DNA of 64,000 bases from Collinsella aerofaciens (GTDB lineage Bacteria > Actinomycetota > Coriobacteriia > Coriobacteriales > Coriobacteriaceae), in the NCBI GenBank assembly GCA_008668235.1, contig RQCP01000013.1, positions 1 to 64,000 of the forward strand. Reading direction: 5' to 3'. Of this stretch, positions 7,199 through 16,100 are shown in pieces. How positions within the stretch are numbered: position 1 is the first letter of the stretch; every line of letters begins with the position of its first letter. A program made the position numbers and the translations under genes. The notes beneath the pieces are model-generated. The model did no database searches. It worked only from the letters and a program-made list of their open reading frames with translations, and was not told where the DNA came from.

Positions 7199-8281
7199 CT
7201 ATCGCACGAAGTACCAGGGGCTTTCCTGCACGGTGGGTTCCAACGCGATGCCGGTGCGTTCCTTAAACAAATCCATGTCCTGAGATTTTTCGGTCCACCA
7301 CGCGTTGGGCTTAAAGGTCATGCTCTCAATGACATGACCGACAAACATACTGTTGCGCAGCTTGGAGAAGTCGGTGTTCATGATCAGGATGGACGCGAGC
7401 ACCAGCACGATGCCCAGGACCTTGATCGCGCCGGCGGGCTCGGCATAGACACCAATGCCCACCAGTACGGTGACGACCGTCTCGAAAGACATTACGACGG
7501 GAACTTTCGATGTCTCGAGCCCCATGGACAGGCCCTGCATATATAAGATGTAGGCCACGGCTGTGGGGATGAGTCCAAAGCCAAGGAACAGCAGCAGCAG
7601 CTGTGGCGACATTGCCGCGGCGACATCCGGCCACGGAGCCGCGATAGCCGCCATAACCGCACCGCCAAAAACAAAGCCCCAAAACGTGACAGCCAGCGGG
7701 TGGACCGTCTTGGTTGCTATCCGGCTAAACACCGCGAGCGACGCACCACAAAGGCCTGCAATCACGCCCGATGTGACGCCCCAAACCGAAAAATGGAAAC
7801 CGGAAAGGTCGCCATTGGTCACTGCAAGCACGCAGCCAACGATGTTAAAGACAATGGCAACGAGCTTGTTGGGGGTCACGTCCTCGCGATAAAGCACGCG
7901 ACCGAGCATGACGCCAAACACCGGCGAGGTGTAGAGCAGCACCGAGGCCGTGGACATGCCCACCTCGCCCATGCACTCGTAATAGCAGGTGTTGGCGGCG
8001 GCCAAACCGACGATACCGACAAGCGCGCAGGGAACAAGCTCTTTAGGGCTTGCCTTGAACAGGGCCAGCGGACCCTGAGCCACGGTAGACCCCTCACCCG
8101 GACGGCAGCCCATAAACATCAGGACCGGCGCCAAGATAAGCGCTCCGACCAACAAGCGAAAGGCAGCCATGCTCTGGGACGAAACGCCCATGGCCGAGAT
8201 GCCGTTTACAAAGATTCCGATGCTACCCCACATAAGCGCGGCGATCAGCACCAGCACATAGCCCAGATTGCTTTTCTTCAA
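7199..8281 (-). CDS. EamA/DMT-family transporter
   Basis: The 360-aa inner-membrane protein has ten hydrophobic segments and two EamA repeats (about residues 5-150 and 165-300), as in RhaT/YdcZ-type drug/metabolite exporters. Family members move amino acids, amines or other small metabolites. I chose the TTG at 8281 as start because GAGGAGG lies 5 bases upstream; an upstream GTG at 8317 has no ribosome binding site. The C-terminal extension after about residue 320 (ending WYFVR) is longer than the usual ~300-aa family size and is soluble. It sits between the PTS and SIS copy 2, so it may export the amine released by deglycation; that is inference. Confidence 0.85.
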   Translation of the reverse strand: MKKSNLGYVLVLIAALMWGSIGIFVNGISAMGVSSQSMAAFRLLVGALILAPVLMFMGCRPGEGSTVAQGPLALFKASPKELVPCALVGIVGLAAANTCYYECMGEVGMSTASVLLYTSPVFGVMLGRVLYREDVTPNKLVAIVFNIVGCVLAVTNGDLSGFHFSVWGVTSGVIAGLCGASLAVFSRIATKTVHPLAVTFWGFVFGGAVMAAIAAPWPDVAAAMSPQLLLLFLGFGLIPTAVAYILYMQGLSMGLETSKVPVVMSFETVVTVLVGIGVYAEPAGAIKVLGIVLVLASILIMNTDFSKLRNSMFVGHVIESMTFKPNAWWTEKSQDMDLFKERTGIALEPTVQESPWYFVR

Positions 8282-8330
8282 CGCAGCCTCCTCGGTATTG
8301 TTTCCAATATGTTTCACACTACGTTATAGT

Positions 8331-8340
8331 CGTTATATAC
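8331..8340. promoter_or_regulatory. Candidate operator of GntR regulator A, upstream of EamA gene
   Basis: The minus-strand 10-mer GTATATAACG here is identical to plus 899-908. A second ACTATAACG follows at once, giving a tandem arrangement 40-60 bases upstream of the EamA start. This is inferred from motif sharing. Confidence 0.4.
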
Positions 8341-8411
8341 ATTTTTCAAGACACAAATCGGTGAGCGGAAAAGTGATCCGTTTTCCTCCGTCCCCAGCGG
8401 ATTACTTGGCG

Positions 8412-8476
8412 GTTGCGGTGAAATAGTTCCCAAATAGAGGCTTCAAGCCCCCAAACAGGAACTATTCCACCGCAAC
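8412..8476. repeat. Long hairpin between SIS copy 2 and EamA
   Basis: Arms 8412-8430 and 8458-8476 are complementary at 18 of 19 positions, with a 27-nt loop. It lies 37 bases beyond the SIS gene stop. There is no flanking T-run, so it is not a standard terminator; it could be a mobile palindromic repeat or an mRNA-stabilising structure. Confidence 0.55.
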
Positions 8477-8512
8477 TTATGAGGACATCGAGCTGTTAGG
8501 CCGCTCTACCCC

Positions 8513-9505
8513 CTAGTAGTCCAGCTTCCACATGTAGCGGCGCGTCATGTAGTCCTTGTGGGTGACGGCAGAGAGCGCGCGCATGTACACGTTGTTGAGA
8601 ATCGGGGCAAAGATCAGGTGGTTGAAGTACTCGCTCACGCTGTCCTTGATGTCGTTGAGGCCGAGCTCCTTGGCGTCGAGCTGATAAACGCGCTCGCCAC
8701 CGTACTGGTTGACAAAGCGGATGCCGCGCTCGTCGTTGCAGCGGCTGCGGCCGACGCTGATGAGCTGGAACAGCGAGGTGCGCTTGTCCAGGATCTCGAA
8801 GGGGCCGTGGAAGAAGTCGCAGGTGTTGATGGTGCAAGAGTCGATCTGCAGCATCTCCTGCACGTTGCAGATGCTAAAGACGTAGGCGGCACCAAAGAGC
8901 GGACCCTGGGCCATGACGTTGATGCAGGGCTTGTCGGCGTTCTGCTCGGCCCACTTGGCAGCGAGCGGACGGGTGTACTCGACGGCCTTGCGATAGATGG
9001 GGTCGACCAAGTCGAACGCGGCCATAGCGGTCTCGTACTCGGCATAACCCTCGGTCTGCTGCGTGAGCTCCATGGCGATCATGGTCACGACGGCGGAGTT
9101 GGTGCGGCCCATGCAGGACTCGTCGACGGCCAGGCTGTCGTACTTGATCTTGTAGTCGCAGACCTCGGTGAGGCCGGACTCGTCAACATAGATGGCGATG
9201 GTGCTGGCGCCGTGGTCCTTGGCGACCTGGGCGGCGACGATGGTCTCCTTGGTGCCGCGCATGGACACGACGACGGCCAGGGTGTTCTCGTTGACGTAGG
9301 CCGGGGTGGCGTGCACGAACTCATTGCTGGTGTAGCTGGAGCTCACGACCTGCGTGGCCTCGTGCTCCATAAAGTACTGGGCAGGATAGTTGCCGCCGTT
9401 GGATCCGCCAGCGCCAATCCACACGACGCGCTTGATGCCGCCCTTGTCTGCCTTGTCAGCCAAAACCTGGGAGACGACATCCTTAACCTGTTCCTGAGTA
9501 GTCAT
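8513..9505 (-). CDS. SIS-domain Amadori deglycase, FrlB/GfrF-like (copy 2)
   Basis: The 330-aa two-SIS-domain enzyme is paralogous to 3231-4214; the ends RRYMWKLDY and RRYMWKLSY are nearly identical. Glu217 and His233 (FFHGP) keep the 16-residue spacing of the FraB/FrlB catalytic pair, so I expect activity. The first SIS domain has WIGAGGSNGGNYPAQYF; the second includes the CNVQEMLQID helix. The start at 9505 follows GAAAGG. It heads the leftward half of a divergent pair with regulator B, whose putative operator lies 40 bases upstream. Having two deglycases with one PTS mirrors the Salmonella gfr system, where each enzyme takes a different sugar-lysine adduct. Confidence 0.8.
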   Translation of the reverse strand: MTTQEQVKDVVSQVLADKADKGGIKRVVWIGAGGSNGGNYPAQYFMEHEATQVVSSSYTSNEFVHATPAYVNENTLAVVVSMRGTKETIVAAQVAKDHGASTIAIYVDESGLTEVCDYKIKYDSLAVDESCMGRTNSAVVTMIAMELTQQTEGYAEYETAMAAFDLVDPIYRKAVEYTRPLAAKWAEQNADKPCINVMAQGPLFGAAYVFSICNVQEMLQIDSCTINTCDFFHGPFEILDKRTSLFQLISVGRSRCNDERGIRFVNQYGGERVYQLDAKELGLNDIKDSVSEYFNHLIFAPILNNVYMRALSAVTHKDYMTRRYMWKLDY

Positions 9506-9544
9506 CGTGCATCAGCCTTTCTTCTCGTTTGATGCTCTCGATGG

Positions 9545-9561
9545 CATACAAGTTACATACA
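9545..9561. promoter_or_regulatory. Candidate operator of GntR regulator B, site 1
   Basis: CATACAAGTTACATACA lies 40 bases upstream of SIS deglycase 2. It matches 9684-9700 at 16 of 17 positions. A related half site, CATACAACT, occurs on the minus strand at 9581-9589. This is a likely binding site for the divergent GntR protein. Confidence 0.5.
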
Positions 9562-9683
9562 TGTTTTGGTTATGTCGACTAGTTGTATGCTATATTTGTC
9601 TTAGAAATTTTGCTGATGCGGTTTTTGATAATTGGCTACCAGCGGTTTTGTTGTCGTATTGAATACATGCCTGATTAGATATT

Positions 9684-9700
9684 CATACAAGTTAGATACA
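9684..9700. promoter_or_regulatory. Candidate operator of GntR regulator B, site 2
   Basis: CATACAAGTTAGATACA ends 10 bases before the regulator B start codon and overlaps the space where its ribosome binding site would be. Binding here would give autoregulation. Confidence 0.5.
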
Positions 9701-9710
9701 GGTTGATCGC

Positions 9711-10433
9711 ATGAACGCTTCATCTAAAAAGAAACTGAGCCAGTACGAGCGCTTGGCGGGCATGTTGCGCGACCGCATCGCCGCCGGCACCTACGCGCGC
9801 GGAGACAAGCTGCCGTCCGAGATGGAACTCATGGACGAATCGGGGCTGTCGCGCAGCACCGTACGCCATGCCCTTAAGGTGCTCGTTGATGAGGGTCTGG
9901 TTCGAACCGAGCGCGGGCGCGGCGCCTTTGTGGCCGACACGCCCGCACTCCACGAGAACAACCTAGTGTTTTCGAGCTATACCAAGCAGGTCGAAGGTCA
10001 GGGCATGAAGCCCACCACGCGCACGGTGGACTCGGGCTTTGCCAAGGCCGCGGGCAATGCGGCCAAGTTCTTCGATGTCGCCGTGGGCAGCAAGCTCGTC
10101 AAACTTGTCCGACTGCGTTATCTGGACGATGCGCCGCTGTGCCTGGAGACCACCTATCTACCACCGAGCTTTGAAGCACTCATCGATCGCGATATCAACG
10201 GTTCGCTCTACGCGACGCTGCGCCAAGAATTCCATCGCGCGCCAGCACAGGGACATAAGACCTTTGAGGTGTGCTATGCCTCGCAAAACGAGGCGTTTTT
10301 GCTCAACGTCGAGCGCGGGCAGGCGCTGATCCTGATCACCGACTACGTCTACGACACCGACGGCCGACCGCTCCATGTCTCTAAGCGCATCCAACGCACC
10401 GACCGCGCCAAATACACCGAGCCAATCGGCTAA
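9711..10433 (+). CDS. GntR-family regulator with UTRA domain (regulator B)
   Basis: The 240-aa HutC-type GntR regulator has its winged helix at about residues 10-78 (YERLAGMLRDRI, LPSEMELMDESGLSRSTVRHAL, ERGRGAFV). The UTRA ligand domain covers about 98-235. It is divergent from SIS deglycase 2, and a 17-base direct repeat in the shared 205-base promoter region suggests it controls both. It differs clearly from regulator A in sequence and in putative operator, so the island seems to have two inputs. The effector is not visible. No strong Shine-Dalgarno precedes the ATG; the nearest purine stretch is weak. Confidence 0.87.
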   Translation: MNASSKKKLSQYERLAGMLRDRIAAGTYARGDKLPSEMELMDESGLSRSTVRHALKVLVDEGLVRTERGRGAFVADTPALHENNLVFSSYTKQVEGQGMKPTTRTVDSGFAKAAGNAAKFFDVAVGSKLVKLVRLRYLDDAPLCLETTYLPPSFEALIDRDINGSLYATLRQEFHRAPAQGHKTFEVCYASQNEAFLLNVERGQALILITDYVYDTDGRPLHVSKRIQRTDRAKYTEPIG

Positions 10434-10469
10434 CCTGCCAAAATAAACCTGTCCCTAAATGGTAGGTTT
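10434..10469. repeat. Family A repeat, inverted copy, overlapping a gene end
   Basis: The reverse complement matches 3087-3130 closely (shared GGGACAGGTTTATTTTGG). It fills the gap between two convergent genes and provides the stop codon and the last four codons (Lys-Pro-Thr-Ile) of the GNAT gene. Confidence 0.6.
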
Positions 10470-11045
10470 GGGGAGGTCGGGGAACCAGGTTGGTTTGGGT
10501 TGGTTGGGGACGCGCTCGGCTAGGACCAACTCCATCCAGCACATGTCGTACCAGCGGCCGAACTTTTGGGCGCAGCGGTCGAAGGCACCCACCAGGCGAT
10601 ACCCCATATGGGCATGGAAGTCCTGGCTGTTGTGCGTCAGGTACTCATCGTCCTTGTCGTGCGGCACGGCGATGAGGGCACACATGTTGGTGATGCCCAT
10701 CGCGATCAGGCACTGCTTGAGCGCGTCATGTAGTTTGCGGCCCAGCCCGCCGTGGCGCACATCACGCGCCAGGTAGATCGACGTCTCGACCGACCAGTCG
10801 TATGCCTCGCGGCTGTTAAGCGGGCTCGCATAGGCATAGCCCACCGGACGTCCGTCCAACTCCATCACCAAATACGGATAGCGCCTGAGCGTACGCTCGA
10901 TGCGCCCGGCGAACTCCTCAACGCTCGGCACCTCATATTCGCAGGTAATCGCCGTCTGGCGCACATACGGCTCATAGATGGCAAGCAACGCCGACGCGTC
11001 ATCGGGCGTCGCCAGGCGAATCGTCGGCTCGGACATCTCGGTCAT
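10455..11045 (-). CDS. GNAT acetyltransferase, phosphinothricin-acetyltransferase-like
   Basis: The 196-aa N-acetyltransferase belongs to the Pat/MddA branch (opening TIRLATPDDASALLAIYEPY, ITCEYEVPSVEEFAGRI). The acetyl-CoA pyrophosphate loop is RHGGLGRKL. Members acetylate amino-acid analogues such as methionine sulfone or phosphinothricin; the natural substrate here is unknown. The start at 11045 is preceded by GGGGAGAAGG; an alternative ATG lies at 11036. The last four residues come from a family A intergenic repeat. It follows ltaE after a terminator, so it is probably transcribed separately. Confidence 0.82.
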   Translation of the reverse strand: MTEMSEPTIRLATPDDASALLAIYEPYVRQTAITCEYEVPSVEEFAGRIERTLRRYPYLVMELDGRPVGYAYASPLNSREAYDWSVETSIYLARDVRHGGLGRKLHDALKQCLIAMGITNMCALIAVPHDKDDEYLTHNSQDFHAHMGYRLVGAFDRCAQKFGRWYDMCWMELVLAERVPNQPKPTWFPDLPKPTI

Positions 11046-11074
11046 ACAACCCTTCTCCCCCAAAAAGCAAAGAC

Positions 11075-11102
11075 CGCCCTGCGCCAAACCCAGCGCAGGG
11101 CG
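11075..11102 (-). terminator. Terminator of the threonine aldolase gene
   Basis: CGCCCTGCGC at 11075-11084 pairs perfectly with 11093-11102 across an 8-nt loop. A T-rich tract follows on the minus strand (GTCTTTGCTTTTTGG). Confidence 0.85.
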
Positions 11103-11123
11103 GCCCCTCGTCATTACATCAGG

Positions 11124-12149
11124 CTACAGGACAGCCGCCAGCGCGTCGATGTCCTCCTGCGTCGTGGCCCAGCTAGTGCAAAAGCGCACCACGGTGTGGG
11201 TCTCGTCGTACTTTTCCCAGTACTCGATCGAGGCATGCTCGCGAATGCGGGCCATGTCCTCGTTGGGCAGAATCACAAACTGCTGGTTTGTGGGCGTCTC
11301 CAAGAAGAACTGGTAACCGCGCTCGTGCAGCACGCGACGAAGCGCCTGCGCGGTTTCGATCGCCTGGCGACCAATCTCAAAATACAGGCCGTCGGTAAAG
11401 AGCGCCTCAAACTGCACGCCCGTCAGGCGGCCCTTGGCCAGCAAAGCACCGTGCTGCTTAATACGCGGAATGGGATGCGCCGGAGCGTGCATGCCGCAAA
11501 ACACCACAGCCTCGCCGCAGAGCGCGCCGCACTTGGTGCCGCCGATGTAGAACACATCACACAGCTGTGCCAGCTCGGGCAGGGTAATATCGCACTCATC
11601 GGCCGCCAGCGCATAGGCCAGGCGAGCACCGTCCACAAACAGCGAAATCTCGCGCTTCTGGCACACCGCGTGAATCGCCGCGAGCTCGGCCTTGGAGTAC
11701 AGCGTGCCGTACTCGGTCGATAGGCTCACGTACACGGCACCCGGGAACACCGTGTGCTCGTAGCTCTCGTTTTCGTAGAACACCTGGATATAGTTCTCGA
11801 GGTCCTCGGCGTGCATCTTGCCCTCGTAGCCGGGGATGGTGAGCACCTTGTGGCCGCCAAACTCGATGGCGCCCGCCTCGTGGCAGGCGACGTGGCCAGT
11901 CTCGGCAGCAACGACGCCCTCGTACGGCGCGAGCAGCATGTCGATCACCGTGGCGTTAGCCTGCGTGCCGCCCACCAGGAAAAACACGTCGGCGTCAGGC
12001 GCCTGGCAGGCCTCGCGAATAAGTTGCTTGGCACGCTCGGTATGTGCATCGGTACCGTAGCCGGGCTGCGGCTCCATATTGGTGTCGACGAGCGCCTGCA
12101 GCACCGCCGGGTGTGCGCCGTGGGAATAATCGTTGTTAAACGCGAGCAT
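11124..12149 (-). CDS. ltaE: Low-specificity threonine aldolase
   Basis: The 341-aa PLP enzyme is of fold type I (beta-eliminating lyase family). It splits L-threonine or L-allo-threonine to glycine and acetaldehyde. The opening NNDYSHGAHPAVLQAL, the cofactor-binding VDGARLAYA (Asp173) and the Schiff-base Lys206 in IGGTKCGA are all visible. The length is typical. AGAGAGGA precedes the ATG. It is followed by a clean terminator and preceded by a PAP2 gene only 45 bases away, so the two could share a transcript. Specificity for L-threo versus L-allo forms is not readable. Confidence 0.9.
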   Translation of the reverse strand: MLAFNNDYSHGAHPAVLQALVDTNMEPQPGYGTDAHTERAKQLIREACQAPDADVFFLVGGTQANATVIDMLLAPYEGVVAAETGHVACHEAGAIEFGGHKVLTIPGYEGKMHAEDLENYIQVFYENESYEHTVFPGAVYVSLSTEYGTLYSKAELAAIHAVCQKREISLFVDGARLAYALAADECDITLPELAQLCDVFYIGGTKCGALCGEAVVFCGMHAPAHPIPRIKQHGALLAKGRLTGVQFEALFTDGLYFEIGRQAIETAQALRRVLHERGYQFFLETPTNQQFVILPNEDMARIREHASIEYWEKYDETHTVVRFCTSWATTQEDIDALAAVL

Positions 12150-12194
12150 GGCAATCCTCTCTTACCGGGCACGGGCCCGATGATTCAAACGGAG

Positions 12195-13058
12195 CTATTG
12201 TACGCCGTTGGGATAGGCAATACGCGCGGCAAGGCACTCAAGTGCCAGCACCAGGGCAAAGCCGCAGCTCACGTCACTCAAAAAATGCGCCCCGATCACG
12301 ATACGGCCAAAGGCGACGAGCGCCGCGACCACAGCCGCCGTCCAAAAGACCACACGACGGCGCGACGGCTTTTCCTTAAAGGCCGTCGCGGGAAGCCCAG
12401 CGAGCATGAGGCCGATCGCCGCATGCGCGGTGTGCCCACTCGCGAACGACTTGAAGCCGTCCTTGACTACACCGGCGGCAATATAGGCCCACTTGTCGGG
12501 GTTGCCGATCACCCACCACGGCTGAAACTCGAGTCCCTGCGTCACCTCGATCACGCGCATGCGCGGGCGCGACCACAGCGGCTTGACGACCACGTTGAGG
12601 ATAATGGCCTGAGCGACCCACACGGCAAGTACCATCAACGCCCAGCGCGTGAGCTCGTCGGGCTCGGTCGTGCGCGTGAGACGATAGACGATGAAGTTAG
12701 CTGCGATGACCAGCACAAACGTCAGCACCAGCTGAAACGCAATAAGCTTGCCGCCGACGCGCAGCGATCCGATAATCTCGTAGCCGACCAGACCCACGTT
12801 GATCAAAACGCCCAGCGCAGCGAGCCACTTGCTCGCCTCGGAATCGGGGCGTCCCGAGCGCACGAGCATAACGCCCGCGATGCTCGCCGTCAGCTCGAAC
12901 GGCAGCTCACCGGCCGCCTCGACAAAGCGACCGTACATGCTGCCGATGTTGAACAGCGCACTCGAGATCTGATAATCGAAGAAGCTGCCCACGCCCAGAC
13001 AAAGGCACAGGACAACCGCGATAATGGCGACATCTTTCTTATAGATGTATCCGAACAT
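12195..13058 (-). CDS. PAP2-family membrane phosphatase
   Basis: The 287-aa integral membrane protein has a PAP2 (type 2 phosphatidic acid phosphatase) domain in its C-terminal half. Motifs in order are KPLWSRPR near residue 158, SGHTAHAA near 208 and GRIVIGAHFLSD near 254. The last replaces the usual SRxxxxxHxxxD with a Gly-Arg pair. These form a His/Arg/Asp phosphate-binding site facing the outer side of the membrane. Six to eight hydrophobic segments flank them. Such enzymes dephosphorylate lipid carriers or phosphatidates. The start has GAAAGGA upstream. Compared with minimal PAP2 proteins, it has an extra N-terminal membrane region of ~130 residues. Confidence 0.8.
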   Translation of the reverse strand: MFGYIYKKDVAIIAVVLCLCLGVGSFFDYQISSALFNIGSMYGRFVEAAGELPFELTASIAGVMLVRSGRPDSEASKWLAALGVLINVGLVGYEIIGSLRVGGKLIAFQLVLTFVLVIAANFIVYRLTRTTEPDELTRWALMVLAVWVAQAIILNVVVKPLWSRPRMRVIEVTQGLEFQPWWVIGNPDKWAYIAAGVVKDGFKSFASGHTAHAAIGLMLAGLPATAFKEKPSRRRVVFWTAAVVAALVAFGRIVIGAHFLSDVSCGFALVLALECLAARIAYPNGVQ

Positions 13059-13114
13059 GCTTTCCTTTCGATGGAGCCAGAGTGCCCAAATGGGGTGTTT
13101 GCAGCGTCGACTCG

Positions 13115-16100
13115 CTAGTCATCATCACTAGCACCCAACTGCTGCAGCAGCATGAGCGCCGCCGTCACCGGGCCGGTGCCGTCGTTGGCGTCGAGGCCGC
13201 GACCCAGGCCGCTGCCCGCACCGGCGCCCGCCTTGTAGGGCACCGACAGCTTGCGGCTCTTGGGGAAGTTCACCGCGCCATAGCGGGTCTTAAGTTCAAA
13301 GGCCACCTTCTTGGGCACGTCGACGCCCAAAAACGTGATGCGGCCGCCGCTGAGCGTGACGCTCTCGAGCCCCAGGCGCTCGCCGCGAATGCGGATTCGT
13401 GCGCGATTGAACAGGTTGAGTCCCGCCAGCGGCAGCTCGCCATGCGCAGCCTCGGTCTCCTCCTGCACCTCATCGATGCTCTCTAGGTCCTCGGCCGCTG
13501 CGAGCTTACGGTACACGAGCACGCGCTGATCCACCGCCGGCAGGTACTCCTCGGACAAGAAGTAGTCGGCCGGCAGGTTAATACCCACGCTCGCCGCCTC
13601 CACGCCGGCGTCGTCATCGCCGCGCGCCTCAGCCACGGCCTGGCCCAGCATCTGCGTAAACAGGTCAAAGCCCACGCTCGACAGGTTGCCGTGCTGCTCG
13701 GCTCCCATAAGCGAGCCGGCACCGCGAATCTCCAGGTCGCGCATGGCGATGCGCATGCCGCTGCCCAGGTCCTGGAACTCGGAAAGTGCGGTCAGGCGCG
13801 CCGTCGCCTCCTCGGTGAGCGGCAGCTCGCCCGGGAACATAAAGTACGCGTAGGCCTGCGTGGCAGAGCGGCCCACACGGCCCTTGAGCTGGTAGAGCTG
13901 TGCCAGACCCAGGCGCTGCGAGTCCTCGATGATGAGCGTGTTGGCGGTCGCGTTGTCGATGCCGCTCTCCACGATGGTCGTGGCGATGAGCACGTCGATC
14001 TTTTTGGTCGCGAACTCGATCATCACATCCTCGACCTCGCGCGGGCTCATCTTGCCGTGCGCCACGCCCACGCGCGCCTCGGGCGCGGCCTCGTGCACGC
14101 GCGCCACGGCGTCGTCGATGGTCTTGACGCGGTTGGACACGTAGTACACCTGACCGCCGCGGCCCACCTCCAGGCGAATCGCCGCGCTCACCACGTCGGG
14201 GTCGTACTCTCCCACGTGCACGATTACGGGGCGGCGCCCGGTCGGCGGCGTCGTGATCAGGCTCATGTCGCGCACGCCGCTCGTGGCCATCTGCATGGTT
14301 CGCGGAATCGGCGTTGCCGAAAGCGTGAGCACGTCAATCTGCTCGCGCAGGTTCTTGAGCTGCTCCTTGTGCTGCACGCCAAAGCGCTGCTCCTCGTCAA
14401 TGATCACCATGCCCAGGTTCTTGGGGTTCACATCGGCCGAAAGCAGACGATGCGTGCCGATGAGCACATCAATCGTGCCCTCGGCAAACGCCTTGAGCGC
14501 GCGCTTCTGCTGCGCCGGGGTGCGGAAGCGGCTGAGCACTTCGACCTCGAGGCCAAACGGGGCAAAGCGCTCAAAGAACGTCTCGTAGTGCTGCTGGGCC
14601 AGAATGGTCGTGGGGCAGAGCACCATGACTTGGCGGCCGGAGTCCACGCACTTAAACGCCGCGCGCAGGGCAACCTCGGTCTTGCCGAAACCCACGTCGC
14701 CGCAGAGCAGGCGATCCATGGGCTTGGGCGCCTCCATGTCGGCCTTGATGTCGGCGATAGCCTCCAGCTGGTCGCGCGTCTCGTCGTAAGGGAAGCTCTC
14801 CTCCATCTCGATCTGCTCGGGCGTATCGGGCGGACAGGCGATACCGGTAATCGACGAGCGGCGCGTATACAGGTCGACCAGGTCAAACGCCAGCTTTTTG
14901 GCGTTCTTGCGCGCCTTGTTGGTGGCACGCGTCCAGTCGGCGGTGTTGAGCCTGGTCAGGCGCGGCTTGTCGCCGTCGGGGCCAACGTAGCGCGTGATGC
15001 GGTCGACCTGTTCGAGCGGCACGTAGAGCTTGTCGCCATCGGCATATTCCAGCAAAAAGTAGTCGCGTTCCTTGCCGCCCACTTCCTGGCGCGCGATCTC
15101 GCTAAAGAGCGCGATGCCGTGGGTAGCGTGCACCACGTAGTCGCCCGGCTTAAACGGGAAGGTGATCTGCGTAATGTCAACCTTGCGGCGGCTGCGCGCG
15201 CGGTTGGCATCCATGCGGGCATTGAGGTCGGCGATCGAGAACACGGCCAAATTGGCGTCGGGCACCACCACGCCCTGCGGCAGGGCAGCGTCAACAAAGG
15301 TCACGCGCCCGCGCGAGATGGTGGGCACGGCAGCGCCGGCGGCAGCCTGCGCGGCGCCCGCCTCGAGCGAGCGGGCGTTGAGCGCGTCGGCCTTACGCTC
15401 GCGAATGGAAGCATGGGCCTCCTGGCGTGCGGCACGGTCGGCGGAATCCGCCGCTGCCACGCGCACGCGGTCGCCGATAGCGCCGGCGTTTTCGGGCGCT
15501 GCCGTCAGCGACTCCTCAAAGGTAATGCCCTCGTCGCCAAAGGTGAGCTCCATCGACTCGCGCGCACCGCGGTCGGGGATGGCAAACACGCAGGCGTAGC
15601 GCTTGCCCACGACTTCCTGAATGCGCGTCATAAAGCGATTGTCCGAGCCCGCAATGGCCGGCTGCTCAATCTTGAGCTCCGCCGTCACCGCGCCGCCGGC
15701 ACGGATCAGGCTCACGTAGTTCAGGCGCTGCTGGGCACCAAAATCGAGCTGCTGGGCACGTACATACAGGCCATCCAGCCGGTCAATCCCTGCCTCGCCA
15801 GCACGCGCCTCGATATCCTCGTAGGCACGCAGGCAATCGTCGAACAGCGAGCGCGGCTCGGACAGAACCACGAGTGCCTTGCCGCTCACGTGCGCCAACG
15901 GGCTTACGGTCTGGCCGTACATCACCGGCAAAAAGCGGTCGAGCTCGGGCGTGACGACACGCGCATCCACCATCTCGAGCAGCGCCGCCAGTTTGCTGTC
16001 GTCCTGGCTGGCGCGATAGAGCGCCACATGCATGTTGTGGACGGCCTCGTCGGTAAGCGCCAGCTCACGGCAGGGGAAGATCTCGATACTGTCCTCGTTA

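Noticed and set aside
95..13110. A 14-base exact match (GTTTGCAGCGTCGA) at 95-108 and 13097-13110
   Set aside because: In 64 kb several exact 14-base matches are expected by chance, and the flanks do not continue the similarity well.
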